From NCBI RefSeq assembly GCF_000285595.1, contig NZ_HE611064.1, positions 205,479 to 269,478 of the forward strand: a stretch of DNA of 64,000 bases. The letters run 5' to 3'. This document shows, in pieces, positions 8,132 to 18,800 of the stretch. The translations under genes and the position numbers were made by a program. Numbering within the stretch: the first letter of the stretch is position 1; each line of letters starts with the position of its first letter. The notes under the pieces were generated by a model. That model was given only the letters and a program-made list of their open reading frames with translations, had not been told where the DNA came from and made no database searches. This stretch comes from Kurthia senegalensis. Its GTDB lineage: Bacteria > Bacillota > Bacilli > Bacillales_A > Planococcaceae.

Positions 8132-8980
8132 TTGACTTTGACACAACCCGTTCAAAAAAAACAGAAACATAAAAAAATCACCGTACTGCCAGGATTTAAA
8201 TTAACGATTGGCTATACGATTTTGTATATTAGCATTTTAATCCTTCTCCCACTTTCAACACTCGTTTGGAATACGATGCAATTAAGTTGGAGCGACTTTT
8301 GGTCTGTGATTACAGACCCTCGCGTCGTTGCATCTTATAAAGTTACGTTTGGTACGGCACTCATTGCGGCAGTAATAAACGTGATCTTCGGAACGATGAT
8401 TGCTTGGGTACTCGTCCGTTATCACTTTTTCGGCAAAAAAGTAATTGATGGCTTAGTCGATCTTCCATTCGCCTTGCCAACAGCTGTTGCCGGTATTGCC
8501 TTAACAGCTTTATACGCACCGAACGGCTGGATCGGACAATTCCTTCCATTTCAAGTAGCCTTCACACCACTCGGCATTATCGTGGCACTTACATTTATCG
8601 GGCTTCCATTTGTCGTTCGTACCGTGCAACCCGTACTTGAAAATATCGGTGCGGAGGCGGAGGAAGCAAGTGCATCACTCGGTGCAAATCGCTTTCAAAC
8701 ATTTACGAAAGTTCTTTTCCCAGAACTCATTCCAGCAATTATTACCGGCTTTACACTCGCCTTCTCACGCGCACTCGGTGAATACGGCTCCGTCGTTTTC
8801 ATCGCCGGGAATATGCCGATGAAAACGGAAATTACACCGCTCATGATCATGACGAAGTTAGAACAATATGATTACGCAGGAGCAACCGCCATCGCGATTG
8901 TCATGCTCGTTGCCTCATTTGTTATTTTATTCGTTATGAATACGATTCAATGGCTCGTTAGCCGAAAATATACTGTTTAA
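8132..8980 (+). CDS. cysT: Sulfate ABC transporter permease CysT
   Basis: A 282-residue inner-membrane permease with about six membrane helices. Seen: the EAA loop EEASASLGANRFQTFTKVLFPELIPAI near residues 180-205 that docks on the ATPase, and DLPFALPTAVAGI typical of CysT/CysU. I choose the TTG at 8132, with AGAGGTGA six bases upstream; a GTG at 8123 lies within that ribosome-binding site and is less likely. It starts 12 bases after the sbp stop and is followed by its partner CysW. Confidence 0.93.
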   Translation: MTLTQPVQKKQKHKKITVLPGFKLTIGYTILYISILILLPLSTLVWNTMQLSWSDFWSVITDPRVVASYKVTFGTALIAAVINVIFGTMIAWVLVRYHFFGKKVIDGLVDLPFALPTAVAGIALTALYAPNGWIGQFLPFQVAFTPLGIIVALTFIGLPFVVRTVQPVLENIGAEAEEASASLGANRFQTFTKVLFPELIPAIITGFTLAFSRALGEYGSVVFIAGNMPMKTEITPLMIMTKLEQYDYAGATAIAIVMLVASFVILFVMNTIQWLVSRKYTV

Positions 8981-8996
8981 AAGGAGCTGAATACAA

Positions 8997-9863
8997 ATGG
9001 TACTCTCTATCGACCAAACAGATGACAAAAAGAAATCCAAAGCGGCTCCGACCGTTTTAAAAGAACCGAAAGCCGTTCGCATAACATTAACGACTATTTC
9101 CATCGCTTTTTTATTCATCTTTCTCGTAATGCCACTCGCTGTCATTTTTATTTCAGCACTTCGTAAAGGGTTCGACGTATACGTTACCTCTATTACAGAA
9201 GCAGATGCGTGGAGTGCCATTAAACTTACACTGCTCGTCGCTGTCATTGCTGTACCACTCAATACGTTATTCGGTATTTTAGCGGCTTGGTGTATTACGA
9301 AATTTAAATTTAAAGGTCGTAATTTACTCATTACACTCATTGATTTACCTTTCGCTGTTTCACCTGTCATTGCCGGACTCGTTTTCATACTCGTATTTGG
9401 AGCACAAGGATTGTTCGGGGAATGGTTTTTAATTCATAACTTCCCAATCGTCTTTGCTTTACCAGGTATTTTACTCGCATCACTCTTTGTAACAGTTCCA
9501 TTCGTCGCACGAGAATTAATTCCGCTCATGCAATCACAAGGAACACAAGAAGAGGAAGCAAGCGTATCACTCGGTGCAAACGGATTCCAAACGTTTTGGC
9601 ACGTAACATTACCGAATATTAAATGGGGTTTGTTGTACGGCATTATTTTATGTAATGCGCGTGTTATGGGTGAATTTGGGGCAGTTAGTGTCGTTTCAGG
9701 ACACGTCAGAGGCTTGACGAACACGATGCCACTTCATATCGAAGTTCTTTATAACGAGTATCAATTTACAGCTGCATTTGCTGTCGCTTCACTCATGTCT
9801 TTATTAGCTATTTTAACGATCATCATTAAAAATATTATCGAATGGAAAACATCCCATCATTAA
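8997..9863 (+). CDS. cysW: Sulfate ABC transporter permease CysW
   Basis: A 288-residue permease that pairs with CysT to form the sulfate channel. Seen: a long charged cytoplasmic N-terminus of about 35 residues, about six hydrophobic helices, the EAA loop [24 protein letters not shown] near residues 180-205, and [14 protein letters not shown], which is typical of CysW. The start has AAAGGAGCTG upstream. It lies 16 bases after cysT and 12 bases before cysA. Confidence 0.94.
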   Translation: MVLSIDQTDDKKKSKAAPTVLKEPKAVRITLTTISIAFLFIFLVMPLAVIFISALRKGFDVYVTSITEADAWSAIKLTLLVAVIAVPLNTLFGILAAWCITKFKFKGRNLLITLIDLPFAVSPVIAGLVFILVFGAQGLFGEWFLIHNFPIVFALPGILLASLFVTVPFVARELIPLMQSQGTQEEEASVSLGANGFQTFWHVTLPNIKWGLLYGIILCNARVMGEFGAVSVVSGHVRGLTNTMPLHIEVLYNEYQFTAAFAVASLMSLLAILTIIIKNIIEWKTSHH

Positions 9864-9875
9864 GGAGGCGCTCCT

Positions 9876-10949
9876 ATGAGCATTACTATTCAGCACGTAA
9901 AAAAACAATTCGGTGACTTTAAAGCCGTTGACGACGTTTCAATCGACATCGAATCGGGTGAACTCATCGCCCTACTAGGTCCTTCTGGCTCTGGAAAAAC
10001 ATCTTTACTCCGCATCATTGCTGGCCTCGAACAACTAGACGAAGGCGCTATTTTATTCGATGGTGAAAACATTACAGAAATTCATGCGAAAGAGCGAAAT
10101 ATCGGTTTCGTCTTCCAACACTATGCCCTGTTCCGTCATATGACGGTATTTGATAACGTCGCATACGGCTTAAAAGTACGTCCACGTAAAACACGTCCAT
10201 CTAAAAAGGAAATTAAAGAAAAGGTGACGAAACTTTTATCTCTCGTTAAATTAGAACATTTCGGCGATCGGTATCCGAGCCAACTTTCTGGTGGACAAAG
10301 ACAGCGTGTCGCACTCGCTCGTGCCCTTGCTGTCGAACCGAAAGTGTTGCTGCTAGATGAACCATTTGGAGCGCTTGACGCAAAAGTACGAAAAGATTTA
10401 AGACGTTGGCTTCGTAAAATGCACAATGAATTTCATGTTACGAGTATTTTCGTTACACATGACCAAGAAGAAGCATTGGACGTTGCCGATCGTATCGTCG
10501 TCATGAATAAAGGGCGCATTGAGCAAGTCGGACCTCCAGAAGAAGTGTACGATCATCCAAATAGTCCATTCGTATATGATTTTTTAGGCAATGTGAATTT
10601 ATTTAAAGGCCGTATGCAAAATGGACAATTAATCAATGGGAATTATACAGTGACTGTGCCAGAAGCGACAGCTACTTCTGAAGCGGAAGCAATTGGTTAC
10701 GTACGCCCACACGATTTACATATCGAACGTCAAAAATCAATGGAAGATGCTGTAAGTGCAACGATTATTTACGTACATGCAATCGGACCTATCGTTCAAA
10801 TCGAATTGCATCGTGATGATATTGATGAATATTTAGAAGCTGAATTATCGAAGGAACAATTCAAACAATTACAATTAAAGCGCGGTGAAAGCGTCTTTAT
10901 TCGTCCACGCCAACTCAAAGTATTCATTCCAGAAGATTTTTCAATTTAA
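9876..10949 (+). CDS. cysA: Sulfate/thiosulfate import ATP-binding protein CysA
   Basis: A 357-residue ABC ATPase that powers sulfate uptake. Seen: Walker [12 protein letters not shown] near residue 34, signature [15 protein letters not shown] near 135, Walker [13 protein letters not shown] near 157, H-loop FVTHDQEEA near 192, then a TOBE-like regulatory C-terminus from about residue 240 ([13 protein letters not shown]). AAGGAGG precedes the start. It is the last gene of the operon and is followed by a strong terminator. Confidence 0.96.
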   Translation: MSITIQHVKKQFGDFKAVDDVSIDIESGELIALLGPSGSGKTSLLRIIAGLEQLDEGAILFDGENITEIHAKERNIGFVFQHYALFRHMTVFDNVAYGLKVRPRKTRPSKKEIKEKVTKLLSLVKLEHFGDRYPSQLSGGQRQRVALARALAVEPKVLLLDEPFGALDAKVRKDLRRWLRKMHNEFHVTSIFVTHDQEEALDVADRIVVMNKGRIEQVGPPEEVYDHPNSPFVYDFLGNVNLFKGRMQNGQLINGNYTVTVPEATATSEAEAIGYVRPHDLHIERQKSMEDAVSATIIYVHAIGPIVQIELHRDDIDEYLEAELSKEQFKQLQLKRGESVFIRPRQLKVFIPEDFSI

Positions 10950-10994
10950 TAGAGCTTCTACTAAGCCTGGGATACAATGTCTCATCACGTAAAT

Positions 10995-11027
10995 AAAAAT
11001 GACGCTGCAATCTACAGCGTCATTTTT
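10995..11027 (+). terminator. Intrinsic terminator of sulfate importer operon
   Basis: AAAAATGACGCTG / CAGCGTCATTTTT, a 13-bp stem with a seven-base loop and T run, 45 bases past the cysA stop. Confidence 0.85.
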
Positions 11028-11124
11028 ATTATCCATTTTTTTCGTGAATTGCGAAAAAAATAAGTTGGAGCCGCGCCTGCGAAAAGCGTCGCCCAAATCA
11101 AAGAACTATATAAGTACACATATG

Positions 11125-11166
11125 AAAAAGGCAGGCATAATTTCTCCGAATCATGCCTGCCTTTTT
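11125..11166 (-). terminator. Intrinsic terminator of siderophore operon
   Basis: AAAAAGGCAGGCAT / ATGCCTGCCTTTTT, a 14-bp stem with T run on the minus strand, 26 bases past the dhbB stop. It ends the 13-kb dhb operon; a reverse T run could also help the cysA side. Confidence 0.85.
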
Positions 11167-11191
11167 ATAAAGCTTCATCCTTTATACGTAT

Positions 11192-11845
11192 TTATTTTGC
11201 CACAACATACGCTTCTAGCTGTTCAACTAATGCCTCCGTTTGAAGCGTCGCTGCACATTTTTCTCTCGCATAACGAATCGCCATTCGATGATCTTCTTCT
11301 GAAAAATCTGCGACAGCATCCGTTACGTAAAATGGTTGTATATCGTTCATAAAGGCATCTGCTGCAGTGAGTAAGCAACCGATATGTGCATAAATACCGC
11401 AAATAATTAATTGATCCCGGTTCCATACATCTTTCATTAATTCTTCTAAATTGCTTTTCTTAAATGCACTGTAGCGCCATTTTGTCATGACCGTATCTCG
11501 TTGCGTCGGTGCAAGTGCATCTGTAATCGCTGTAATTTCATCATCTTCACGTAATCCATCTCCCCAAAAATCGGTCAATAAAGCTCGGTCTTTCGGCAAT
11601 TGATTTCCTGGCTGTGCCGTATAAACGACAGGAATGTTTAATTCAGCTGCCAATTTTTTAATTCGTTGAATGTTCGTAATGAGCTCTGGAATAGGTGCTT
11701 GCTTTTGGTCATAATAATTTAAGAAATAATTTTGCATATCATGAATTAAAAGAACGCTTCTTGTAGGCGCTGCTTCCCACGTAATTTTTTCATTTTTCGT
11801 TGAAATATGTGGCATTGGGTACGATTGAATTTTTGGTATTGTCAT
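11192..11845 (-). CDS. dhbB: Isochorismatase (2,3-dihydro-2,3-DHB synthase), without carrier domain
   Basis: A 217-residue isochorismatase that converts isochorismate to 2,3-dihydro-2,3-dihydroxybenzoate and pyruvate. Seen: PTRSVLLIHDMQNYF with the catalytic Asp near residue 35, VMTKWRYSAF with the active Lys near 118, and IICGIYAHIGCLLTAADAF near 147-165. B. subtilis DhbB and E. coli EntB carry an aryl carrier domain after this one; here the protein stops at the end of the isochorismatase domain and the carrier is a separate gene at 22676-22891. Last gene of the operon, two bases after dhbC. Confidence 0.93.
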   Translation of the reverse strand: MTIPKIQSYPMPHISTKNEKITWEAAPTRSVLLIHDMQNYFLNYYDQKQAPIPELITNIQRIKKLAAELNIPVVYTAQPGNQLPKDRALLTDFWGDGLREDDEITAITDALAPTQRDTVMTKWRYSAFKKSNLEELMKDVWNRDQLIICGIYAHIGCLLTAADAFMNDIQPFYVTDAVADFSEEDHRMAIRYAREKCAATLQTEALVEQLEAYVVAK

Positions 11846-11847
11846 AG

Positions 11848-13001
11848 TTAAAACGCTCCTTTTTTTAATACATCTTCTTGTAATGCATTTAACATCGTTT
11901 GAAATTTAGCTCCCGTTTCACACGCTTCTTCTTCTGGTATAGAAGATGCAACAATGCCCGCACCCGCATATAATGTTAAGCCTGTCGCATGTACTTTACC
12001 GCATCGAATCGTCACGACCCATTCCCCGTCACCTGATGCATCCATATAACCAACAACTCCTGTGAAATAACCTCTTTCAAACGGTTCGATTGCTGTGATT
12101 GCTTCAAAAGCGGCTTCACGTGGTTGCCCACAAACAGCCGGTGTTGGATGGAGCGCATTCGCTAACTCAAGAGACGTCACAGATGCATTGATTAATTCTC
12201 CTGTCACGACCGTAGACAAATGAATCATCGAATCTGTATATAAAATGCTCGGTTCAGCTGGCACGTGTAAATGTTTAGTGAACGGCGCTAACGTTTTTCT
12301 AACCATATCGACGACAATTTTATGCTCGTGTAAGTCTTTTGCTGCATGTTGTAAATCTGCGACACTTTCCGCATCTTTCACTGCATCGTACGTGCGCTTT
12401 CTCGATCCTGCAATCGGATTTGCGATGACACGATTGCCGATTTTTTTCACGAGAAGTTCTGGACTTGCACCGAGTAATATTTCATCATTTTCGAGTGGAA
12501 TCGCATACGTATACCCTTTTGGATTATGCGTTGCTAAGTAATGTAAAATCGCATGATGTGGTACGTTAGACGCTTTAATTTCCAATGTGCGTGCTAAAAC
12601 AATTTTCTTTAAATCTTGCTTTTGAATCGTCGTAACTGCGCCTGCTACCATTCGTTCAAATTGTTTTTTGTCGGATAAGATGCGATGTCTTCTACGTGTA
12701 AATCCACTTTCGGATAAGGGATTTGATTACTCGCATCACTTTGTACGACCGCATAATCATGTAAGACGTGAATCGCTGCCGCCTTGGATTCATCAAATGG
12801 AATCGCGCCAACAATCATTGCATCCGTTTGAGCATCTAATTGTTCTACTAAACGTTTATTTAATTGCATCATCCCTTGAACACCTGTAACATCTACCATC
12901 GTTTGGTTTTCACTGACGATTGTTTTCGTCGGTGTTTGAAAAAACACATCGTTTTTCGTTAAGTGATCGTATACATTTTTCATCGCTTGCATCGTAACCA
13001 T
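11848..13001 (-). CDS. dhbC: Isochorismate synthase, frame broken at 12664-12669
   Basis: Converts chorismate to isochorismate, the first step of DHB synthesis. Two overlapping frames (13001 to 12645 and 12651 to 11848) together match one DhbC of about 385 residues. The first holds the N-terminal part, the second the chorismate-binding core (KKIVLARTLEI, GASPELLVKK, ANPIAGSRKR, HPTPAVCGQPR, GYFTGVVGYMD, YAGAGIVASSIPEEE). The break falls in a run of six A; seven would restore YPTKKQFERMVAGAV, the expected continuation. TAGGAGGAG precedes the start. Most likely a homopolymer error, otherwise a true frameshift that would stop siderophore synthesis. Confidence 0.88.
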
Positions 13002-13013
13002 TTTCTTCTCCTC

Positions 13014-13760
13014 CTATACGCCTAAAGTTGCGCCACCGTCTACGACAATATTTTCCATCGTAATATGATTCGCTAAATCTGAAAGTAAAAATGAAATAAC
13101 ATTTGCGATATCAATCGGATTCGCAATTTTACCTAAAGGAATCCCTACTTTGTAACGCTCTAAATTTCCATGAATCACATTTTTTTCTCCTCGTTCATCT
13201 TGCCACATTGACGTTTGCATCGACGTTCTCGTCGAACCAGGAGAAACGATATTACAACGAATGTTGTAAGGTGCTAATTCTAAGCCGAGTGATTGACAAT
13301 AACGAATCGTTGCTGCTTTAGATGCCCCATACGCCCCAATGTCTAAACGAGGTGTCGATGCCGCATTTGAGCCGACGATGACCATCGCCCCTTTTGCGCG
13401 TTTTTTCATATGACGTGCAACGTGTTTCGTTACGTGGAATACACCTTTCACATTAATATCAAATAAGCGATCCCACTCTTCATCTGAACAGTCACATACG
13501 TCTCCAACGACGAGTACACCCGCTACGTGAATCAATGCCGTAATGGCACCAATTTTTTCTTCAATTTCATCAATTGTGTGCTGTACGACTTGTCCATCAC
13601 GAATGTCTACACAATACGTCGTAACACCTTCTAACTTACGTAATGCTTCTTCGTCATAATCCAACACGACAATTGCCGTATAGTTTGCTTTTAATTGTTG
13701 AATGGTGGCAAATCCAATTCCGTTTGCTCCACCTACTACTACTGCCACTTCTTTATGCAT
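13014..13760 (-). CDS. dhbA: 2,3-dihydro-2,3-dihydroxybenzoate dehydrogenase
   Basis: A 248-residue short-chain dehydrogenase that oxidises 2,3-dihydro-2,3-DHB to 2,3-DHB with NAD. Seen: GGANGIG near residues 9-15, HVAGV near 80, the active Ser in VIVGSNAAS near 130 and YGASKAA with catalytic Tyr and Lys near 145, then a PGSTRTSM substrate loop. Its ATG lies inside the end of the MFS gene (ATGCATAA, 8-base overlap), so translation is coupled. In B. subtilis dhbA leads the operon; here it is third from last. Confidence 0.95.
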   Translation of the reverse strand: MHKEVAVVVGGANGIGFATIQQLKANYTAIVVLDYDEEALRKLEGVTTYCVDIRDGQVVQHTIDEIEEKIGAITALIHVAGVLVVGDVCDCSDEEWDRLFDINVKGVFHVTKHVARHMKKRAKGAMVIVGSNAASTPRLDIGAYGASKAATIRYCQSLGLELAPYNIRCNIVSPGSTRTSMQTSMWQDERGEKNVIHGNLERYKVGIPLGKIANPIDIANVISFLLSDLANHITMENIVVDGGATLGV

Positions 13761-15060
13761 GATGTATGTCCTCCTGTTGTTTTGGCATATACATATACGT
13801 CATCGCTGCAATGCATGCAGGAATCGCGAATAAAATATAATTCCAATAATTTGAAACGTCTGCAGCTAATAGCCAACCGCCTATTAAAGGTCCAACGATT
13901 GCCCCAAGTCGACCAACCGACAAAGCTGCGCCGAGTGCCGTACCACGACATGGTGCATCGTAATAACTAGCATTGCACGCATTGTTTAAATTTTGTGCAC
14001 CAATAGATGCCGCTCCACCGATTGCGACGAGCACATATAATGTCATAAGTGAAAAATGAAAAGCTAATAAGATGAAACAAATTGCGCCTAGCGTATACAA
14101 TGTAATGAGCACGAGACGGCTCCCGATACGATCCGCAAGCATTCCTCCGAAAATCGAACCGAGAATAGCTCCGATATTTAAGGCACAAATAAAACTAATG
14201 CTCGATGTAATACCGTGTCCTTCTGTACGCATTAACTGTGGCAACCACGTACTTAAACCGTATACGAGCAACAACCCCATAAAACAAATAACCCAAAAAG
14301 ATAACGTAATGCGACGACGTTCTTTCGTAAATAGCGCTTTAATCGGTTGCTGTTGTTCTTTAGAAACTTCTCGCCATTCGAGCATGTCGTCTTCCACAAC
14401 GTCTTGATTCAACTTTCGTACAATTCCCTTCATTTTTTCTGGCTCATGTTGTGCTAAATACGGAAGGGATTCTGGTAATCTTCTCACGAGAATTGGAAGT
14501 AAAATCAGTGGCAATGCACCGATAATAAACAATGATTGCCAACCGTAATATGGCATTAAAAAGATACCTAAAAGTGCTACAGCAATGCCCCCTAATGAAT
14601 AACCACTAAACATAATACCGACGAAACGATTCCGCCACTTTTTCGGTGCATATTCTGTCGTAAGCGCAACGACAAGCGGCGGGATTCCACCTAATCCAAT
14701 CCCTGCAACGAAACGACAAACCGCAAAAAATGTAATCGTTGTGGCAAAAGCATTGCATAATGTAAATAGGCTAAACAAGAGCACACAATAAACGAGGATT
14801 TTTTTTCGACCGAAGCGATCCGCTAAAACACCTGCTAAAAAGGCACCAATGAGACTACCAATCAACGTTAAGCTAGCAACAGCTCCTAATGTCGGAATCG
14901 CGATTCCCCATTGTTCGTGCAAAATCGGAATCACAATACCTAAAATAGATAAATCGAACCCGTCAAACATAATTAAAAACATCGACCACGCTAAAATGGT
15001 CACATGCATACGCGATAGGCGACTATTCGCGACAACTCCCTCTACTGAATTCACTTGCAT
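13753..15060 (-). CDS. MFS transporter, aromatic acid:H+ symporter (AAHS)-like
   Basis: A 435-residue permease with about 12 hydrophobic helices. Seen: FDGFDLSILGIVIP near residues 32-45 and GVLADRFGRKKILVYC near 80, the D-G-F-D and G-x-L-A-D-R-x-G-R-K motifs of the AAHS group, and a repeat-half motif GGMLADRIGSRLVL near 315. I start at the ATG at 15060 with AAAGGAAG upstream; the end of sfp overlaps it by 38 bases. Inside the siderophore operon it probably exports bacillibactin or moves dihydroxybenzoate. AAHS proteins usually import aromatic acids, so direction is uncertain. Confidence 0.85.
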   Translation of the reverse strand: MQVNSVEGVVANSRLSRMHVTILAWSMFLIMFDGFDLSILGIVIPILHEQWGIAIPTLGAVASLTLIGSLIGAFLAGVLADRFGRKKILVYCVLLFSLFTLCNAFATTITFFAVCRFVAGIGLGGIPPLVVALTTEYAPKKWRNRFVGIMFSGYSLGGIAVALLGIFLMPYYGWQSLFIIGALPLILLPILVRRLPESLPYLAQHEPEKMKGIVRKLNQDVVEDDMLEWREVSKEQQQPIKALFTKERRRITLSFWVICFMGLLLVYGLSTWLPQLMRTEGHGITSSISFICALNIGAILGSIFGGMLADRIGSRLVLITLYTLGAICFILLAFHFSLMTLYVLVAIGGAASIGAQNLNNACNASYYDAPCRGTALGAALSVGRLGAIVGPLIGGWLLAADVSNYWNYILFAIPACIAAMTYMYMPKQQEDIHHA

Positions 15061-15675
15061 GAAGTACACTTCCTTTAAAATCAATACATTGCGCACCGTT
15101 TATATGACGCGCACAAACCGCAATCATCCATTGCTCACACACGATTTTTGTCATCGTTAGTGGCAATTTCTTTTCTTTCCAAAACACATCATTTTCTTTG
15201 ACGTCCATGACGTGCAAATCATAATTCAAACCGACGCCTAACCATTTACCGTACGCTTCCTTCCCTGTCCAAACGGATGAAAAGGATTCCGTTTGCTTTT
15301 CCACTCTCACCGCTTCATTCGGGTGGAATAAAGAAACAATCGATGCTTGCGTTTGGAGTTGAAGCGGTTCACAATCAATGCCCACTTCTTCGTTTGAGAG
15401 TGCGACAACGACCATTCCATCACTATGCGCAACTGAAAAATAAACGTGTCGATCTGCGACATATGGTTTGCCGTACGACGTATACGTAATCTCTTGAAAC
15501 CCGATGAAATACTCAAGCATCCAACTTGCTAACAAAGAAGTATGTGTATCTTCTTTTTTAGAAAATGACGGGCTTTTTCCACACGCCATGCAGGTAATGT
15601 CTGGCACATCTGTGAAAATTCATATTCGCTCCACTCTTGAATATGACTCTTATAAATGATTGTTTTCTCATTCAT
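15023..15675 (-). CDS. Sfp-type 4'-phosphopantetheinyl transferase, frame broken at 15554-15559
   Basis: Adds phosphopantetheine to the carrier domains of DhbF and to the free aryl carrier protein. The 3' frame (from about 15560 down) carries the domain: KKEDTHTSLL, FSVAHSDGMVVVAL, VGIDCEPLQ with the Mg-binding Asp, and SSVWTGKEAYGKWLG. The N-terminus (MNEKTIIYKSHIQEWSEYEF...EKARHFL) lies in another frame starting at 15675, overlapping the mbtH stop. One more A in a six-A run joins them into 217 residues, the normal Sfp length. Probable homopolymer error. B. subtilis keeps sfp away from dhb, so its place inside the operon is unusual. Confidence 0.87.
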
Positions 15676-15865
15676 TTGGAACGTACGGACGTAAATCCGT
15701 CCAATTCGTTTCAATATAGTCGTTGCATGCGTCTTTTGAAGAAGGACCAAATTGAGAAGTCCAACCGCCAGGAATGGGCACATACGATGGCCATAATGAA
15801 AATTGTTGCTGTTCGTTGCGTAAAACGATAAATGTTGCATCTGTTTGTTCAAATGGATTATACAA
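15668..15865 (-). CDS. MbtH family protein
   Basis: A 65-residue MbtH-like chaperone that binds and activates NRPS adenylation domains. Seen: NPFEQTDATFIVLRNEQQQFSLWP and the conserved Trp-rich VPIPGGW and YIETNWTDLRP, covering the whole family. It overlaps the end of dhbF by 8 bases and the start of sfp by 8 bases, so it is translated with them. Its partner is the DhbF adenylation domains. Confidence 0.95.
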   Translation of the reverse strand: MYNPFEQTDATFIVLRNEQQQFSLWPSYVPIPGGWTSQFGPSSKDACNDYIETNWTDLRPYVPNE

Positions 15866-18800
15866 AGTTTTTCAGTCCTTTATTTTTAAAATAATGAGCG
15901 ACTTGTAGCCCGATTTCTTTAATTGGTTCTGGTTGACACATATCTTTATGACGACACGCAATGGATTCAATCGTAATTTCTTTACAGTACGCTTGCCAAA
16001 TGTGTGGATCGACTTTTTCAAACCACTCTGGAATAATCGTCGATGCATAAAATAAGATCGATGCACTGCAAGGTCTCGGTACGTGCGTACGTAATAAAGT
16101 GATAGAATTCATGTACGTCGTCAACAATCGTTGAAGTGTATCCTCTGATAAACTTGCTAACGCACTTCCTTCTTTTTTAAGCACAGCCATCACATTCGGT
16201 AATGTCGCTTCGCCTTCTACGAGCGAAACGTCTAATCCGCCTAGCGCGAGTAATGCTTCCACTGCCTCTTCTTCTAGCGTTTGATTGCCCAATTTATGAT
16301 GAACAGGGAAGGCATCTAAAATGATTAAATGTACTTCTTCCCCTACTTCTTCTAATTGCACAGCCATCTCTTGTACGACATTACCACCTAGAGACCAACC
16401 GAGTAATTCATATGGACCGAATGGTTGCACTTTACGAATTTCCGTCACGTACTGCGTGGCCATTTCACCTAGCGTTTTCGGAAGTACAGCTTGTTCTGCA
16501 ATGCCTACTGCTTGTAAACCGTAAAGCGCCATTTGCTGTGGTAAATGCTGCATTAATCCGGCATAACACCAACTTAAACCACCTGCGGGATGCACACAAA
16601 ATAACGTGTCAGCATGTTTCGTTTCTCGTAATGGTAACAACGTTTGAAGCGAACTCGTTTCGTCTAAATCTTTCATACTTTCACAAAGCGTATGAACAGT
16701 CGGCGCTTCAAATAAATGACCAATCGCCAACTCTAAATCGAATGTTTGCTTAATTTGTGTTATCAATTGTACTGCGAGTAATGAATGACCACCTACTTCG
16801 AAAAAGGAATCGTGAATGCCGATGCTTTCATTATTTAAAATCGTTCGGAACAGTTGCAACATAACTTCTTCTGTCGGATTCGTCGGATGATCATGTGTCG
16901 TATTGTAAACAGGTTCAGGTAAAGCCGCTTTATTTAATTTACCGTTTGCTGTCAGAGGCATGACATCTATCTGAATGAGTGCATTCGGCATCATATAATT
17001 CGGTAACGTCTTCGCAAGTTGTTGCATCGTCATCGTTTGATCTAAATCATCCGCAATAACGTACGCTAAAATACGAACATCGTCTTCACTATATTTTTTC
17101 GTTATGACCGCTACTTCACGTATGCGATCGACACGTAACAATGCGCGTTCGATTTCTTCTAATTCAATGCGGAACCCGCGGATTTTCACTTGATGGTCAA
17201 TGCGTCCGATATACGCTAAATTGCCATCAGACGTCCATTTTGCTAAGTCCCCAGTACGGTACATACGGCTTCCATCTTCTTTAAATGGATTCGCAATAAA
17301 TCGTTCTGCTGTCAAAGCCATTCTGCCTAAATACCCTTGCGCAAGACCATCTCCTGCAACGTACATTTCACCTGTAACACCTGCTGGAACCGGTTGAAGT
17401 GAGGAATCCAATACGTATATTTCTAAATCAGGAATCGCTTCACCAATCAAGCTCGCTTCGTGTTCTGTAATAAACGCTTCACTTAAACGTTGATACGATA
17501 CGTGTACTGTTGTTTCTGTAATACCATACATATTAATTAATTCTGTTTTCTCTCCATTTTTGGCATACCATTTTTTAAGGCGTTCAAAGCTTAATGCTTC
17601 TCCACCAAAAATGATGCAGCGAAGATTCGTTTGTTTCATCGCTTCTTGGTCGGCTTCTATAAACTGATAAAAAGCAGAAGGCGTTTGATTTAAAATGGTG
17701 ACCCCTTCTTCTAAAACAAGTGCGTGGAATGCTTGTGGTGTCCGACTCACTTCAAATGGTACAATCAACAACTGCGCTCCCGTCAATAAAGCACCCCAAA
17801 TTTCCCAAATAGAAAAATCAAAAGCGTATGAATGGAAGAACGTCCAACAATCCGTTTCATCAAAATGGAACCAATGGTCGGTGGCACGTAAAAGACGATG
17901 AACGTTATTGTGTGGAATGACGACACCTTTTGGCTTACCTGTCGAACCAGAAGTAAAAATAATATAGGCCGCATCTTCTGGAAGTAGTGCTACGTGTAAA
18001 TTCGTCGTTGGCCATTCATGCCAGACAATGTTTGAAACGAGTACTTCTTTCTCCTTACCACGTGGTTGATCTACTAATGTCCAACGTGGTTGAGCCGTTT
18101 CTAAAATGTATTGAACACGCTCGTCTGGATATTGTGGATCAATTGGAACGTACGTTGCACCTACTTTTAATACGGCTAGAATAGACACAATCATGTCCAT
18201 ATGACGGTCCATAATCAATGCTACTTTGTCCCGTTCTTGCACACCATTTGCTCGTAAATAATGCGCTAGTTGATTTGCTCGCTCATTTAACGCGCGATAG
18301 GTCATCGTTTCTTCCCCATCTTTCACTGCCATTCTCGTCGCATGTTTCATCGCCATTCGTTCAAAACGCGTCACGATTGTTTCGCGTGAAAAATGTTGTT
18401 CATTCGGTGTAGATTGTTTGCAAAGTTTCCTTTTTTCGCCTGGCAATAAAATCGGTAGTACTTGAACGCTTTGAGCCGCTTCTTTCGTGACGGACGTCAA
18501 CAACTGTTCAAAACGTTGTAATAAATCATTCATTACCGCAAACGTAAATTTCGACGTATCATACTCTGCAATAACAGCTAATTGATCTGGTTGCCAATCA
18601 AACTCAAGCGCTAATTCTACTTTCGCTGTATTCGTTTGCAATAAGCGTACAGTTGCTACTTGTCGCTGTACTTCGAATGTTAACGGCGGTGTATTTTGCA
18701 TCGTCAACATCATTTGGAATAATGGATTTTTAGACGTCGTACGTCGTGGATTCACACGTTCAACGACTTGATCAAATGGAATAAAATCATAGTTGTATGC

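Noticed and set aside
8927-9388. Minus-strand open frame of 153 codons inside cysT/cysW
   Set aside because: Antisense to two clear permease genes, no ribosome-binding site, no recognisable domain.
10999-11352. Plus-strand open frame of 117 codons past cysA
   Set aside because: It begins inside the cysA terminator, runs across the dhb terminator and antisense to dhbB, with no start signal.
12664-12669. Programmed frameshift in dhbC as a regulatory device
   Set aside because: The same type of break occurs in unrelated and essential genes, so a shared technical cause is simpler; no stimulatory structure was seen at the site.
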